Assembly (NCBI RefSeq): GCF_010365105.1 | Contig: NZ_JAAFGZ010000003.1 | Coordinates: 62,001-126,000 of the forward strand | Direction of reading: 5' to 3' | Length of the DNA stretch: 64,000 bases | Source of the DNA: Polaromonas sp. | Lineage (GTDB): Bacteria; Pseudomonadota; Gammaproteobacteria; Burkholderiales; Burkholderiaceae_C | Part shown: positions 24,434 through 37,121 of the stretch, piece after piece | Layout: the number at the start of each line of letters is the position of its first letter | How positions within the stretch are numbered: position 1 is the stretch's first letter | Notes under the pieces: generated by a model | What the model saw: only the letters and a program-made list of their open reading frames with translations | Database searches by the model: none | Told to the model about the DNA's origin: nothing | Translations under genes and position numbers: made by a program

Positions 24434-26478
24434 ACGAACTCCACGATCGGCTGGTCCACGCTCAGCGATTCGCCCTTGGCTGCCAGCACCTTGCCGACCA
24501 CGCCGTCAGCCATGGCAAACAGCACGTTTTCCATCTTCATGGCTTCAATCACGGCCACGCGCTCACCGGCCTGCACCTTTTGGCCGACCTGCACCGACAC
24601 CTCGGCCAGCAGGCCGGGCATGGGCGACAGCACAAAGCGGCTCATGTCGGGCGGTGCCTTGAAAGGCATCAGCGCATGCAGTTCGGCAGCGCGCGGAGAC
24701 AAGACCATGGCATCGAGCCGGGTGCCGTTGTGAATGATGCGGATGGCCAGCGGGTTCTTGCCCACGCCGCGTTCGACCTGAGCGGCAAATGGCTGGCCGT
24801 TGACGGTACCGCGAATGCGCGCGCCACCCAGATGCCAACCGCTGCATATTTCATAGCGCCTGTCGCCCGTCTCCACTGCGCTGGAGCCCGAAAGGGTTTG
24901 ATAGTCGCGAACCACGGCGGGTCGTGGTGTGTTCAGGCCGCTGTCGCCCAGGCCGATCACCACATATTCTTCGCCCACCGTGACGCCATGGCCCGGCAGC
25001 TGGCCACTGATGCCCGCTGCCCTGGCCCGAATGCGGCGGTTCACGTACGCGGCCAGCGCCACCAGGAAGTCGGCATCGTCATGCGGCACGTCTTCAGCGC
25101 GAAAGCCTTGCGCATAGTTTTCGGCGATGAAGCCGGTGTTGAAGTCGCCGGCCACAAACTTCGGATGCGCCAGCAGGGCCGCCTGGAATGGAATATTGCT
25201 GCTGACGCCGCGAATCACGAAGCTGTTGAGCGCCTCGCGCATCTTGGCAATCGCGTCATTGCGGTCGGTGCCGTGAACGATCAGTTTGGCAATCATCGAG
25301 TCGTAAAACATCGGAATCTCGCCGCCGTCCTGCACGCCGGTATCAACCCGCACGCCGTAAAGATGCTCGACATCCGATGCAAACATCGTTTCCCTTGGCG
25401 GCTGAAAGCGCACCAGCCGGCCGGTCGAAGGCAAAAAGCCACGGAACGGGTCTTCAGCGTTGATGCGGCACTCAATCGCCCAGCCTTCGCGCTTGACCTG
25501 ATCTTGCGTCAGCGGCAGCTTTTCACCCGCCGCCACGCGAATCATCAGTTCCACCAGGTCCAGGCCAGTGATGCATTCGGTGACCGGATGCTCGACCTGC
25601 AGACGGGTGTTCATTTCCAGGAAATAGAAACTCTGGTCCTTGCCGACGACAAATTCAACCGTTCCGGCGGACTGGTAATTCACCGCCTTTGCCAGTTGCA
25701 CCGCCTGCTCGCCCATGGCTTTGCGCGTTTCGTCGCTGATGAAAGGCGACGGTGCCTCCTCGATCACCTTCTGGTGACGGCGCTGGATCGAGCATTCACG
25801 CTCATTCAGGTAGATTACATTGCCGTGGCTGTCACCCATCAGCTGGATTTCGATATGGCGCGGCTCCTCGACAAACTTCTCGATGAACACACGGTCGTCG
25901 CCAAAGCTGTTGCGTGCTTCGTTGCGGCAACTGGTAAAGCCCTCGAACGCTTCCTTGTCGTTGAAAGCCACGCGCAACCCCTTGCCGCCGCCCCCCGCAC
26001 TGGCCTTGATCATCACCGGATAGCCAATCCCTCGGGCAATTTCAACCGCCTTTTCGGCCGTTTCAATCGCGTCGTTGACACCGGGAATGCAGTTCACGCC
26101 GGCCGCGCCGGCAAGCTTCTTGGATTCGATCTTGTCGCCCATGGCGGCAATCGAATAATGCTTGGGGCCGATGAAGATGATGCCTTCTTCTTCCACCCGC
26201 TTGGCAAAACCAGCGTTTTCGCTCAGGAAGCCGTAGCCGGGATGCACCGCTTCGGCGCCAGTCTGCTTGCACGCTGCAATGATTTTTTCGGCCTGAAGGT
26301 AACTGTCACGGCTTGGCGCGGGGCCGATGTTGACGGCTTCATCAGCGAGCTCGACATGGCGCGCATCCTTGTCGGCGTCGGAATACACCGCCACTGTCTT
26401 GATGCCCATTTTCCGGGCGGTAAGAATGACACGGCAGGCAATTTCGCCGCGATTGGCGATCAGAATTTTGTTAAACAT
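24430..26478 (-). CDS. pccA: Propionyl/acetyl-CoA carboxylase, biotin-containing alpha subunit
   Basis: 682 aa. The biotin carboxylase domain ([21 protein letters not shown]-grasp with [29 protein letters not shown] near residue 290) is followed by a linker and a biotinyl domain whose attachment motif is [13 protein letters not shown] near the C-terminus. Together with PccB it carboxylates propionyl-CoA to methylmalonyl-CoA. The ATG at 26478 lies after an AGGAAAAAACACC leader; the longer frame to 26529 is not like the family. It is 20 bp after pccB. Confidence 0.94.
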   Translation of the reverse strand: MFNKILIANRGEIACRVILTARKMGIKTVAVYSDADKDARHVELADEAVNIGPAPSRDSYLQAEKIIAACKQTGAEAVHPGYGFLSENAGFAKRVEEEGIIFIGPKHYSIAAMGDKIESKKLAGAAGVNCIPGVNDAIETAEKAVEIARGIGYPVMIKASAGGGGKGLRVAFNDKEAFEGFTSCRNEARNSFGDDRVFIEKFVEEPRHIEIQLMGDSHGNVIYLNERECSIQRRHQKVIEEAPSPFISDETRKAMGEQAVQLAKAVNYQSAGTVEFVVGKDQSFYFLEMNTRLQVEHPVTECITGLDLVELMIRVAAGEKLPLTQDQVKREGWAIECRINAEDPFRGFLPSTGRLVRFQPPRETMFASDVEHLYGVRVDTGVQDGGEIPMFYDSMIAKLIVHGTDRNDAIAKMREALNSFVIRGVSSNIPFQAALLAHPKFVAGDFNTGFIAENYAQGFRAEDVPHDDADFLVALAAYVNRRIRARAAGISGQLPGHGVTVGEEYVVIGLGDSGLNTPRPAVVRDYQTLSGSSAVETGDRRYEICSGWHLGGARIRGTVNGQPFAAQVERGVGKNPLAIRIIHNGTRLDAMVLSPRAAELHALMPFKAPPDMSRFVLSPMPGLLAEVSVQVGQKVQAGERVAVIEAMKMENVLFAMADGVVGKVLAAKGESLSVDQPIVEFV

Positions 26479-26498
26479 GGTGTTTTTTCCTCGGGCAC

Positions 26499-28031
26499 TT
26501 ACAGCGGAATGTTGCCGTGCTTGCGCCACGGGTTTTCAAGTTTCTTGTCCTTGAGCATCACCAGCGAGCGGCAGATGCGCTTGCGGGTTTCGTGCGGCAG
26601 GATCACGTCGTCAATGAAGCCGCGTGCGCCAGCGACGAACGGATTGGCGAAACGCGCCTTGTATTCGGCTTCTTTCGCGGCCAGTTTGACCGGGTCGCCC
26701 TTGTCTTCGCGAAAGATGATCTCGACCGCGCCCTTGGCGCCCATGACGGCAATCTCGGCATTCGGCCAGGCAAAGTTCACGTCGCCGCGCAAATGCTTGG
26801 AGCTCATCACATCGTACGCGCCGCCGTAGGCCTTGCGGGTGATGACGGTGATTTTCGGCACCGTGCATTCGGCGTAGGCGTAAAGCAGCTTGGCGCCATG
26901 CTTGATGATGCCGCCGTATTCCTGTGAGGTGCCGGGCATGAAGCCGGGCACATCGACAAAGGTGATGACGGGAATGTTGAAGGCATCGCAAAACCGCACG
27001 AAGCGCGCCGCCTTGATCGAGCTTTTGATGTCCAGGCAACCGGCCAGCACCAAGGGCTGGTTGGCAACAATCCCGACCGACTGGCCTTCCATGCGGGCAA
27101 AACCGATGATGATGTTCTTGGCGTATTCGGGCTGGATCTCGAAGAAGTCGCCATCATCGACCGTCTTGGTGATGAGTTCCTTCATGTCGTACGCCTTGTT
27201 GGCGCTCACGGGTACCAGCGTATCCAGGCTCATGTCCATGCGATGGGCCGGGTCGGCGCTGGGGCGCATCGGTGCTTTTTCACGGTTGTTCAGCGGCAGG
27301 TAGTTGTACAGGCGGCGCAGCATGATGAGCGCTTCGACATCGTTCTCGAAGGCCAGGTCGGCCACGCCGCTTCGGGTGGTGTGGGTGATGGCGCCGCCCA
27401 GTTCTTCGGCCGTCACTTCCTCGTGCGTCACGGTCTTGACCACTTCTGGGCCGGTGACGAACATGTAGGACGAGTCCTTGACCATGAAGATGAAGTCCGT
27501 CATGGCCGGTGAATACACCGCGCCGCCCGCTGACGGCCCCATGATCAGGCTGATCTGCGGAATCACGCCGCTGGCCATCACGTTGCGCTGGAACACGTCG
27601 GCATAACCGCCCAGAGACGCCACACCTTCCTGGATGCGGGCACCGCCCGAATCGTTCAGGCCAATCACCGGCGCGCCAACTTTCATGGCCTGGTCCATCA
27701 CCTTGCAGATTTTCTCGGCGTGCGCTTCGCTCAGGGCGCCGCCAAACACGGTGAAATCCTGGCTGAAGACAAACACCAGACGGCCATTGATCATGCCGTA
27801 GCCGGTAACCACGCCGTCACCCGGAATCTTGTTGTCCTGCATGCCGAAGTCGCTGCAGCGGTGCTCGACAAACATGTCCCATTCCTCGAACGTGCCTTCG
27901 TCGAGCAGCACATCGAGCCGCTCGCGCGCCGTCAGCTTGCCTTTTCCGTGCTGCGCGTCAATGCGCTTTTGGCCACCGCCCAGGCGGGCCGCGGCGCGCT
28001 TTTTTTCAAGTTGCTGAAGGATTTCCTGCAT
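26499..28031 (-). CDS. pccB: Propionyl-CoA carboxylase beta subunit (carboxyltransferase)
   Basis: 510-aa carboxyltransferase of the crotonase-like type. N-terminal [37 protein letters not shown], oxyanion-type glycine segments in [18 protein letters not shown] and [12 protein letters not shown], and C-terminal [30 protein letters not shown] are typical of PccB. It lies between meaB and pccA; a short repeat fills the 50-bp gap before it. Substrate preference for propionyl-CoA is supported by the mutase genes upstream. Confidence 0.95.
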   Translation of the reverse strand: MQEILQQLEKKRAAARLGGGQKRIDAQHGKGKLTARERLDVLLDEGTFEEWDMFVEHRCSDFGMQDNKIPGDGVVTGYGMINGRLVFVFSQDFTVFGGALSEAHAEKICKVMDQAMKVGAPVIGLNDSGGARIQEGVASLGGYADVFQRNVMASGVIPQISLIMGPSAGGAVYSPAMTDFIFMVKDSSYMFVTGPEVVKTVTHEEVTAEELGGAITHTTRSGVADLAFENDVEALIMLRRLYNYLPLNNREKAPMRPSADPAHRMDMSLDTLVPVSANKAYDMKELITKTVDDGDFFEIQPEYAKNIIIGFARMEGQSVGIVANQPLVLAGCLDIKSSIKAARFVRFCDAFNIPVITFVDVPGFMPGTSQEYGGIIKHGAKLLYAYAECTVPKITVITRKAYGGAYDVMSSKHLRGDVNFAWPNAEIAVMGAKGAVEIIFREDKGDPVKLAAKEAEYKARFANPFVAGARGFIDDVILPHETRKRICRSLVMLKDKKLENPWRKHGNIPL

Positions 28032-28060
28032 GGTTCGCTTTCTTAGTGCTTGCGGTTGTG

Positions 28061-28108
28061 TACTATTTATTTGATAGCTGCTTATGCCCGCTGCATGTGC
28101 GCAGAGAG
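28061..28108 (+). repeat. Short palindromic repeat (family A) covering the meaB stop
   Basis: Plus strand TACTATTTATTTGATAGCTG, then CTTATGCCCGCTGCATGTGC, then GCAGAG. It runs from the gap before pccB into the 3' end of meaB, so the last residues of MeaB (about SAHMQRA) and its stop codon are probably repeat-derived. Confidence 0.6.
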
Positions 28109-29100
28109 CAGATTTCGTGCTGCAGTCGAGGCAGAAAGCCGGCCCTGGCCGACTTGCTCCAGCAGGGATGGCAGCATGGCGCTAACGGCAGGGTCTTGCC
28201 GAAAAGCGAGCTTGAGTCCTGCGTCCACCCGCTCCCACATCCAGGACAGCGCCTGGTGCTGGCGCCGGCCGGCCAGCTTGCCGTTGGCGGTTTGCAGCGC
28301 CCTGAACTCTGACACGGCTGCCCAAAATCCATCGACGCCCTGGTTGTGCAAGGCGCTGAGCTGCATGACCTGCGGATGCCACTGCTTGTCAAAATCAGCC
28401 GCCTGGGCCGAGCCCATGGCGTTGTTTACCAGGCCGAACAGGCGCATGGCGGACTTGATCTGCGCCTCGGCGCGCATGGCGGCGTTGGCGTCGATGTCGG
28501 CCTTGTTGATGACAACCAGGTCGGCCAGTTCCATCACGCCCTTCTTGATCGCCTGCAAATCGTCGCCCGCGTTGGGCAGTTGCATGACCACGAACATGTC
28601 GGTCATGTTGGCCACGGCAGTTTCGGACTGGCCGACGCCGACGGTTTCGACAATCACCACGTCGTAGCCGGCGGCTTCGCAAACCAGCATGGCTTCACGG
28701 GTTTTTTCCGCTACGCCGCCCAGGGTGCAACTCGACGGGCTGGGCCGGATGTAAGCTGATTCGTGGACCGAAAGCATTTCCATGCGCGTCTTGTCACCCA
28801 GGATGGAGCCGCCCGACACGCTCGATGAGGGGTCGATGGTCAGCACCGCCACGCGGTGGCCCTGCTTGATCAGGTACAGGCCCAGCACTTCAATGAAGGT
28901 GGATTTTCCGACACCGGGCACGCCGCTGATGCCAAGGCGAAACGCCTGGCCGGTGTGCGGCAGCAACGCGGTCAGCAATTCGTCTCCCTGGGTGCGGTGG
29001 TCTCCGCGGGTCGATTCGAGCAAGGTGATGGCCTTGGCAATGGCGCGGCGCTGTTGAACAGCGTTGCCGCGCAGAACGCCTTCCAGCAATGCGCTTTCGA

Positions 29101-29104
<4 letters not shown>
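28082..29104 (-). CDS. meaB: Methylmalonyl-CoA mutase chaperone GTPase MeaB (ArgK)
   Basis: 340-aa G3E-family GTPase that loads and protects the adenosylcobalamin cofactor of methylmalonyl-CoA mutase. P-loop [15 protein letters not shown] near residue 59, [18 protein letters not shown], the G3 region ETVGVGQSE, and NKAD for guanine recognition. It overlaps the mutase gene by four bases (29101-29104), supporting co-translation with its client. The C-terminal end overlaps a repeat. Confidence 0.94.
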
Positions 29105-31257
<2,153 letters not shown>

Positions 31258-31409
31258 GGCGGGTCGGCAGTCTTGGTTGAGCCCGGAAAGCCTCCCTGTT
31301 TTGACAGGAAACCCTCAAGGCAAGCAGGAAACAGTGGCTGAAGTTTACATTATTTATAATTATTGATTCAAAATATTCCAGTGAACTTTGCCTTAGACTA
31401 CGGAGCCTT
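31258..31409. promoter_or_regulatory. Divergent promoter region, mutase operon and GntR regulator
   Basis: AT-rich core at 31345-31378. On the minus strand TTGAAT and TAAACT are 18 bases apart, a candidate sigma70 promoter for the mutase operon. AATAAT occurs twice as a direct repeat around TATA. No clear palindromic operator for the GntR protein is seen. Confidence 0.45.
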
Positions 31410-32045
31410 ATGGCTGAAACCTCTCTTTCCCCGCGGGCGCTTTATGAAGAAGTTGCCGAACTTTTGCGTCAGCGCATCTTCAACCGGGAACTCGCGCCGG
31501 GTAGCTGGATTGATGAACTCAAGCTCGCCGAGGAATACGGCATCAGCCGCACACCTCTGCGCGAAGCTTTGAAAGTGCTGGCCACCGAAGGTCTGGTGAC
31601 GATGAAGGTGCGGCGCGGCGCTTATGTCACCGAAGTCTCGGACAGCGACCTCGCCAATGTCTACCACTTGCTGGCCCTATTGGAAAGCGACGCCGCAGAA
31701 GTGGTGGCGACCAAGGCCACCGATGCGCAAATCAGGGAACTTCAAGTCCTGCACAACGAACTTGAAAAAGCCGTCAAGAACCGGGAACGATTTTTTGAAA
31801 TCAATGAAGCCTTCCACATGCGACTGCTGGAAATTGCCAACAACCGCTGGCGCGACCAGATGGTGGCCGACCTTCGCAAGGTGATGAAGCTCAACCGACA
31901 CAACTCGCTGTTGAAAAGCGGCCGCATCGAGGAATCGCTGCTCGAACATCGCGCCATCATGGCGGCGCTGGTGGCGCGCGACGCGGCTGAAACTGCGCAA
32001 TGCATGCGCGAGCATTTCAAAAGCGGGCTGAACGCCGCAGCCTGA
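31410..32045 (+). CDS. GntR-family transcriptional regulator (FadR/FCD subfamily)
   Basis: 211 aa. Winged helix-turn-helix at residues about 10-75 (LRQRIFNRELAPGSWIDELKLAEEYGISRTPLREALKVLATEGLV) and an all-helical FCD ligand domain containing the metal-binding type residues in FFEINEAFHMRLLEIANN and LLEHRAIMAAL. Divergent from the methylmalonyl-CoA mutase operon, 152 bp apart, so it most likely controls that operon in response to a propionate-derived effector; this is inferred. Its stop is only three bp from the convergent SpoVR stop. Confidence 0.88.
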   Translation: MAETSLSPRALYEEVAELLRQRIFNRELAPGSWIDELKLAEEYGISRTPLREALKVLATEGLVTMKVRRGAYVTEVSDSDLANVYHLLALLESDAAEVVATKATDAQIRELQVLHNELEKAVKNRERFFEINEAFHMRLLEIANNRWRDQMVADLRKVMKLNRHNSLLKSGRIEESLLEHRAIMAALVARDAAETAQCMREHFKSGLNAAA

Positions 32046-32048
32046 AAT

Positions 32049-33644
32049 TCAGCCTGTGCTGCCGTTACGCCGCGGCAGCGGCGTCACTTCCCAATGCTTG
32101 CTGGTCTTGCCCTGTGCGTCAACACTTTCCAGCCGGACCATGAAGCCCCACAGACGCCCGACATGCTTCAGGACTTCCTTGACTTCGTCATTCAGCGGCC
32201 GGCTGTTGTGCTGGGTATGGCGCAGGGTCAGCGAACGGTCGCCGCGCACATCCACATTCCAGACCTGGATGTTGGGTTCCTGAAAGCTTAAATCATACTG
32301 GCGGGCCAGAGCCTCACGCACATGCCGGTAGCCGCGTTCATCATGGATGGCCGACACTTCAAGCGCCAACTCCTTGGAGTCATCAAGGATGGCGAACAGG
32401 CGGAACTCGCGGATCAGGCGTGGCGACAGGTACTGACCCACAAAACTCTCATCCCGAAAATGCCGCATGGCATGGTCAAGGGCCTGCTGCCAGTCGGTGC
32501 CAGCCATGTCTGGAAACCACTGGCGGTCTTCGTCGGTCGGGTGCTCGCAAATGCGGCGAATGTCGGTGAACATGGCAAAGCCCAGCGTATAAGGATTGAT
32601 GCCCCGAAAGCCGGGATGCGCCAGCGGTGGCTGGAAAATGACGTTGGTATGCGAGCGCAGGCTCTCGATCATGAAACCGTCGCTCAGCAGGCCCTCGTCA
32701 TACATTGCGTTGAGCAGCGTGTAATGCCAGAAAGTCGCCCAGCCTTCGTTCATGACCTGCGTCTGTCGCTGCGGATAAAAATACTGGGCAACTTTGCGCA
32801 CGATGCGAATGATTTCGCGCTGCCAGGGTTCCAGCAGGGGCGCATTTTTCTCGATGAAGTACAGCAGGTTTTCCTGGGGATCGGCAGGAAAGCGTGAACT
32901 GGCTGTTTCAACCTGCTTTTCAGCCGCCCTGGGCAAGGTGCGCCACAAGTCATTGACCTGCTGCTGCAGATAGCATTCGCGGTCTTTACGCCTTGACTCT
33001 TCCTCGGCCAACGAGAGTTTTTGCGACCTCTGGTAGCGGTCAACACCGTAGTTCATCAAGGCGTGGCAGCTGTCGAGCAGGTCTTCGACATCGTCGAGTC
33101 CGTGCTTTTCCTCGCACTCGGCAATATAGGCTTTGGCATACACAAGGTAGTCAATGATGGAGGACGCATCGGTCCACATCCTGAACAGGTAGTTGCCCTT
33201 GAAAAAGGAATTGTGCCCATAGCAGGCATGTGCCATGACCAGGGCCTGCATCGGCAGCGTGTTTTCCTCCATCAGGTAGGCAATGCAGGGGTTGGAATTG
33301 ATGACGACCTCATAAGCCAGCCCCATGTGCCCGCGCCGGTAGCTTTTCTCGCTGGCGATGTATTGCTTGCCAAATGACCAGTGCCGGTAGTTCACAGGCA
33401 TGCCCACAGACGCATAGGTGTCGATCATCTGGCTGGCAGTGATCACTTCCAGTTGCACGGGATAGGTGTCCAGCCCGAAGCGACTGGCCATTCGCTCGAT
33501 CGCACCGTGGTAGGTTTCGATCAGTTCAAACGTCCAGTCTGACGGACTTGGCAGCATGTCGCGCCGCCCTTCATAACGCTGGAAGGGGGCAGGCAGCAAG
33601 CCGTAAACTTTCGCAGCGCCGGCAGAAGGCAGGATTGCGCTCAT
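32049..33644 (-). CDS. SpoVR-family stress protein (YcgB-like)
   Basis: 531-aa soluble protein of the SpoVR/YcgB family: DWTFELIETYHGAIERMASRFGLDTYPVQLEVITASQMID at the start, NEGWATFWHYTLLN in the middle and the aspartate/histidine-rich C-terminal half. Biochemical role is unknown; in E. coli ycgB expression follows RpoS and the yeaG-yeaH kinase genes. The ATG at 33644 overlaps the yeaH stop; the longer frame to 33845 is a shadow of yeaH. Third gene of a prkA-yeaH-spoVR operon. Confidence 0.92.
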   Translation of the reverse strand: MSAILPSAGAAKVYGLLPAPFQRYEGRRDMLPSPSDWTFELIETYHGAIERMASRFGLDTYPVQLEVITASQMIDTYASVGMPVNYRHWSFGKQYIASEKSYRRGHMGLAYEVVINSNPCIAYLMEENTLPMQALVMAHACYGHNSFFKGNYLFRMWTDASSIIDYLVYAKAYIAECEEKHGLDDVEDLLDSCHALMNYGVDRYQRSQKLSLAEEESRRKDRECYLQQQVNDLWRTLPRAAEKQVETASSRFPADPQENLLYFIEKNAPLLEPWQREIIRIVRKVAQYFYPQRQTQVMNEGWATFWHYTLLNAMYDEGLLSDGFMIESLRSHTNVIFQPPLAHPGFRGINPYTLGFAMFTDIRRICEHPTDEDRQWFPDMAGTDWQQALDHAMRHFRDESFVGQYLSPRLIREFRLFAILDDSKELALEVSAIHDERGYRHVREALARQYDLSFQEPNIQVWNVDVRGDRSLTLRHTQHNSRPLNDEVKEVLKHVGRLWGFMVRLESVDAQGKTSKHWEVTPLPRRNGSTG

Positions 33645-34918
33645 GCAGCACTTCCTTTCTTGAACAGTTCGCGAAACACAGGGTAAATTCCCGAGGCATC
33701 GGTAACCTTTTGCATGGCGAAATGCGGCTGGCTTTTGCTCACCAGGGAATATTCTTCCCACAGGGTCTGGCTTTCCTCCGCTACTTGCAGATAGGCAAAA
33801 TAACGCGAAACAGGCAACAGCTTTTCCACGAGCAGCGTGCGGCATTTGGACGAATCCTGAAGCCAGTTGTCGCCGTCAGAAGCCTGGGCGCCGTAGATAT
33901 TCCATTCGCCCGGAGAATAGCGCTGCTGGATGATCTGGTGCATCAGCAGCAAGGCACTGGAGGCCACCGTGCCGCCGCTTTCGGTCGAGTGAAAAAATTC
34001 GTCCTCGGAAACCTCTGCCGCCTGGGTGTGGTGCCGGATGAACACAACTTCCGTCTTCTCGTAATGACGCATCAAGAACAGGTACAGCAGAATGAAAAAG
34101 CGCTTGGCCATGTCCTTTCGCGTTTCATTCATTGAACCGGACACATCCATCAAACAGAACATGACGGCGCGGGAAGCCGGCAGTGGCGTGTTGACCCGGT
34201 TGCGATACCGCAGGTCAAACGGGTCCAGAAAAGGAATTTTCTGAAGGCGCAGTTTTAATGCCTCAATTTCATCCTTCACCGCAAGTGTTTCACCGCTGCA
34301 AGAACGATTGTTTAGCAACAAAGCTTCCAACGCCAGTTCCAGCCGGCACAACTGGCGCCGCACATCGCCGCCCATGGCAATCCGGCGGCTCAGCGCCTTG
34401 CGCATCGATCGAACTACATGCAGGTTGGTCGGCGTGCCTTCGGAAACAAAACCGGCTCGGTGGGATTTCCATTCAGGCACATCGGGCAACAACTGGGTAC
34501 GCAGCAGGCGCGGCAAGGCCAGATCATCAAAGAAATACTGCATGAACTCTTCACGGGTGATGCGGAACTCAAAGTCATCCTGACTGTTCCCGTCTTGGCC
34601 CGCACCCGCGCTAGAACCACTGCCCGACCCGCCGCCACCCGGCGGACGCCCGATCTGGTCGCCACGTACGTATTCCTGATTCCCTGGGTAGACACGCTCC
34701 TGGCTTCCCCCTGCACCATGCCCAAATACCGGCTCGGACACATCGCGCCGTGGCAAGGTGATATTTTCGCCCTGGTCGATGTCGTGGATGCTGCGGCCGG
34801 ACACCGCATGGCGCACCGCTTCACGAATCTGCTTTCGGTAGCGACGCAGGAAACGCTCCCGGTTGCCTATGGATTTATTCTTGCCCGACAAGCGTCTGTC
34901 GATGACCTGCTGGAGCAT
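33641..34918 (-). CDS. yeaH: YeaH/YhbH family protein (UPF0229, VWA-like)
   Basis: 425 aa. N-terminal basic helical region (LQQVIDRRLSGKNKSIGNRERFLRRYRKQI), a Gly/Ser-rich linker near residues 90-115 (GRPPGGGGSGSGSSAG), and a C-terminal von Willebrand A-like domain with the metal-site motif MFCLMDVSGSMNE and a later SGGT. It is probably regulated by, or an adaptor of, the PrkA kinase. The ATG at 34918 is chosen because the upstream extension to 35014 overlaps prkA. Ends within the spoVR start (ATGA). Confidence 0.9.
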   Translation of the reverse strand: MLQQVIDRRLSGKNKSIGNRERFLRRYRKQIREAVRHAVSGRSIHDIDQGENITLPRRDVSEPVFGHGAGGSQERVYPGNQEYVRGDQIGRPPGGGGSGSGSSAGAGQDGNSQDDFEFRITREEFMQYFFDDLALPRLLRTQLLPDVPEWKSHRAGFVSEGTPTNLHVVRSMRKALSRRIAMGGDVRRQLCRLELALEALLLNNRSCSGETLAVKDEIEALKLRLQKIPFLDPFDLRYRNRVNTPLPASRAVMFCLMDVSGSMNETRKDMAKRFFILLYLFLMRHYEKTEVVFIRHHTQAAEVSEDEFFHSTESGGTVASSALLLMHQIIQQRYSPGEWNIYGAQASDGDNWLQDSSKCRTLLVEKLLPVSRYFAYLQVAEESQTLWEEYSLVSKSQPHFAMQKVTDASGIYPVFRELFKKGSAA

Positions 34919-34977
34919 GGATTTCTCCGGTTGGTAAGTTGGACAGTCAATCAGCCTGCAGCGAAGCACACCGGTCG

Positions 34978-36900
34978 TCAGGAACTCTTGCGAACCCTGA
35001 GGTACCACTCGCAAAGCAGGCGGACTTGACGGGCGCTGTAACCCTTGTCCATCATCCGGTTAAGGAAGTTTTCATGTTTTTGCTTCTCCTCGGCGCTGGC
35101 TTTGGCGTTGAACGAAATCACGGGCAACAGGTCTTCGGTGTTGGAAAACATCTTCTTCTCGATCACGGCACGCAGTTTTTCATAACTGGTCCAGTTCGGA
35201 TTCTTGCCGGCATTGCTGGCTCGGCTGCGCAACACAAAGTTGACGATCTCGTTGCGGAAATCTTTTGGATTGCTGATGCCTGCAGGCTTTTCGATTTTTT
35301 CGAGTTCCGCATTGAGCGAAGCACGGTCAAAGATTTCACCGGTGTCGGAATCCCTGAATTCCTGATCCTGAATCCAGAAATCGGCATAGGTCACATAGCG
35401 GTCAAAAATGTTCTGCCCATATTCCGAATACGACTCCAGGTAGGCCGTCTGGATTTCCTTGCCGATGAATTCGGCATAACGGACCGCCAGATATTCCTTG
35501 ATGAACGACAGATAGCGCTGCTCGACTTCCGGCGCAAATTGCTCGCGCTCAATCTGCTGCTCCAGCACATACATGAGATGGACCGGATTGGCGGCAATTT
35601 CACTGGAATCAAAATTGAACACCTTGGACAGAATCTTGAAGGCAAAGCGTGTCGATATGCCTGTCATGCCTTCGTCAACACCGGCATAGTCGCGATATTC
35701 CTGATAGCTCTTGGCCTTCGGATCGGTGTCCTTCAGGTTCTCCCCGTCGTAAACCAGCAGCTTGCTGAAAATGCTGGAATTTTCAGGCTCCTTCAATCGC
35801 GTCAGCACGGCAAACTGCGCCATCATCTTCAGCGTACCCGGTGCGCAAATGGCGCCAGACAGCGAAGAGTTGCGAATCAGCTTCTCGTAAATCCTGATTT
35901 CTTCCGAGGCACGCAGGCAGTACGGCACCTTGACGATATAAATCCGGTCCAGAAAAGCTTCATTGTTCTTGTTGTTCCGGAAGGCCTTCCATTCGCTTTC
36001 ATTCGAATGGGCCATCACGATGCCATCAAATGGAATGGCACCAAAGCCCTCAGTGCCCTTGAAGTTGGCCTCCTGGGTGGCGGTGAGCAAGGGATGCAGC
36101 ACCTTGATGGGCGCCTTGAACATCTCGACAAACTCCAGCAGGCCCTGATTGGCCAGGCACAACCCGCCCGAATAGCTGTAGGCATCGGGGTCATCCTGGG
36201 CAAAGAGTTCGAGCTTTCGAATATCGATCTTGCCGACGAGTGTGGAGATGTCCTGGTTGTTTTCGTCTCCGGGTTCGGTCTTGGCGATTGCACACTGCTT
36301 CAGGATCGAGGGAAACCGTTTGACGACACGGAACTTTCGAATGTCGCCGCCAAATTCTTCAAGGCGCTTGACTGCCCACGGAGACATGACACGCTGCAGG
36401 TACCTTGGCGCGATACCGTACTGGCTTTCAAGCAGGGGAATGTCCTCGGTGTTGTTGAACAAGCCGAGTGGCGACTCATTGACCGGTGAATTCTTCAGCG
36501 CGTACAACGGCACCTGTTCCATCAATTGTTTGAGCCGTTCGGCAATAGACGACTTTCCGCCGCCGACCGGACCCAGCAGGTAAAGAATCTGTTTCTTTTC
36601 CTCCAGGCCCTGTGCTGCATGGCGAAAATACGAAACGACCTGTTCAATGGGATCTTCCAGGCCGTAAAAATCCCGGAATGCCGGGTAGATCTTGATGACC
36701 TTGTTGCCAAAAATACGCGAAAGACGCTGATCCCGGTGCGTGTCAAACACTTCTGGCTCACCTATGGCTGCGAGCATTCGCTCGGCCGCAGTGGCATAGA
36801 CTAGCGGGTTGTTTTTACAAAGATCGAGGTACTCTTCAAGGGGCAGTTCTTCTTCCCTTGTTTGCTCGTAACGTGTCAGAAAATTACGGACGACATCCAT
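34978..36900 (-). CDS. prkA: PrkA-type serine protein kinase (YeaG)
   Basis: 640-aa AAA+ protein with a PrkA kinase C-terminal domain. Walker A LLGPVGGGKSSIAERL near residue 105 and Walker B-like region in the AAA domain; the C-terminal part is like the E. coli stress kinase YeaG, which affects nitrogen-starvation and stationary-phase responses. SD AAGGAGGG lies six bases before the ATG at 36900. First gene of the three-gene operon; a 220-bp region upstream holds its promoter. Confidence 0.94.
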   Translation of the reverse strand: MDVVRNFLTRYEQTREEELPLEEYLDLCKNNPLVYATAAERMLAAIGEPEVFDTHRDQRLSRIFGNKVIKIYPAFRDFYGLEDPIEQVVSYFRHAAQGLEEKKQILYLLGPVGGGKSSIAERLKQLMEQVPLYALKNSPVNESPLGLFNNTEDIPLLESQYGIAPRYLQRVMSPWAVKRLEEFGGDIRKFRVVKRFPSILKQCAIAKTEPGDENNQDISTLVGKIDIRKLELFAQDDPDAYSYSGGLCLANQGLLEFVEMFKAPIKVLHPLLTATQEANFKGTEGFGAIPFDGIVMAHSNESEWKAFRNNKNNEAFLDRIYIVKVPYCLRASEEIRIYEKLIRNSSLSGAICAPGTLKMMAQFAVLTRLKEPENSSIFSKLLVYDGENLKDTDPKAKSYQEYRDYAGVDEGMTGISTRFAFKILSKVFNFDSSEIAANPVHLMYVLEQQIEREQFAPEVEQRYLSFIKEYLAVRYAEFIGKEIQTAYLESYSEYGQNIFDRYVTYADFWIQDQEFRDSDTGEIFDRASLNAELEKIEKPAGISNPKDFRNEIVNFVLRSRASNAGKNPNWTSYEKLRAVIEKKMFSNTEDLLPVISFNAKASAEEKQKHENFLNRMMDKGYSARQVRLLCEWYLRVRKSS

Positions 36901-37121
36901 AAAAACCCTCCTTGGCAAGCTGTACTTGGTGACGCAGTGAATACAACCAGAAACCACAACAACCCAACTCTACAAGTTTCCCTGTGCGAAATGTAGATGC
37001 AAGGTTATTTATTTAACAAGCAGATTAATTTTTTCGAGCTTGCTTTCACGTCATCAATTAGCTCATGCTTGAGCCCGCCAAAATCCGTAAAGTAACGGCT
37101 TCGCCACCCAGCGCTTGATCG

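Noticed and set aside
24580..26829. Very long plus-strand open frame opposite the carboxylase subunit genes
   Set aside because: Codons are the complement of pccA/pccB; no motif, SD or family pattern. GC-rich genes often leave the antisense frame open.
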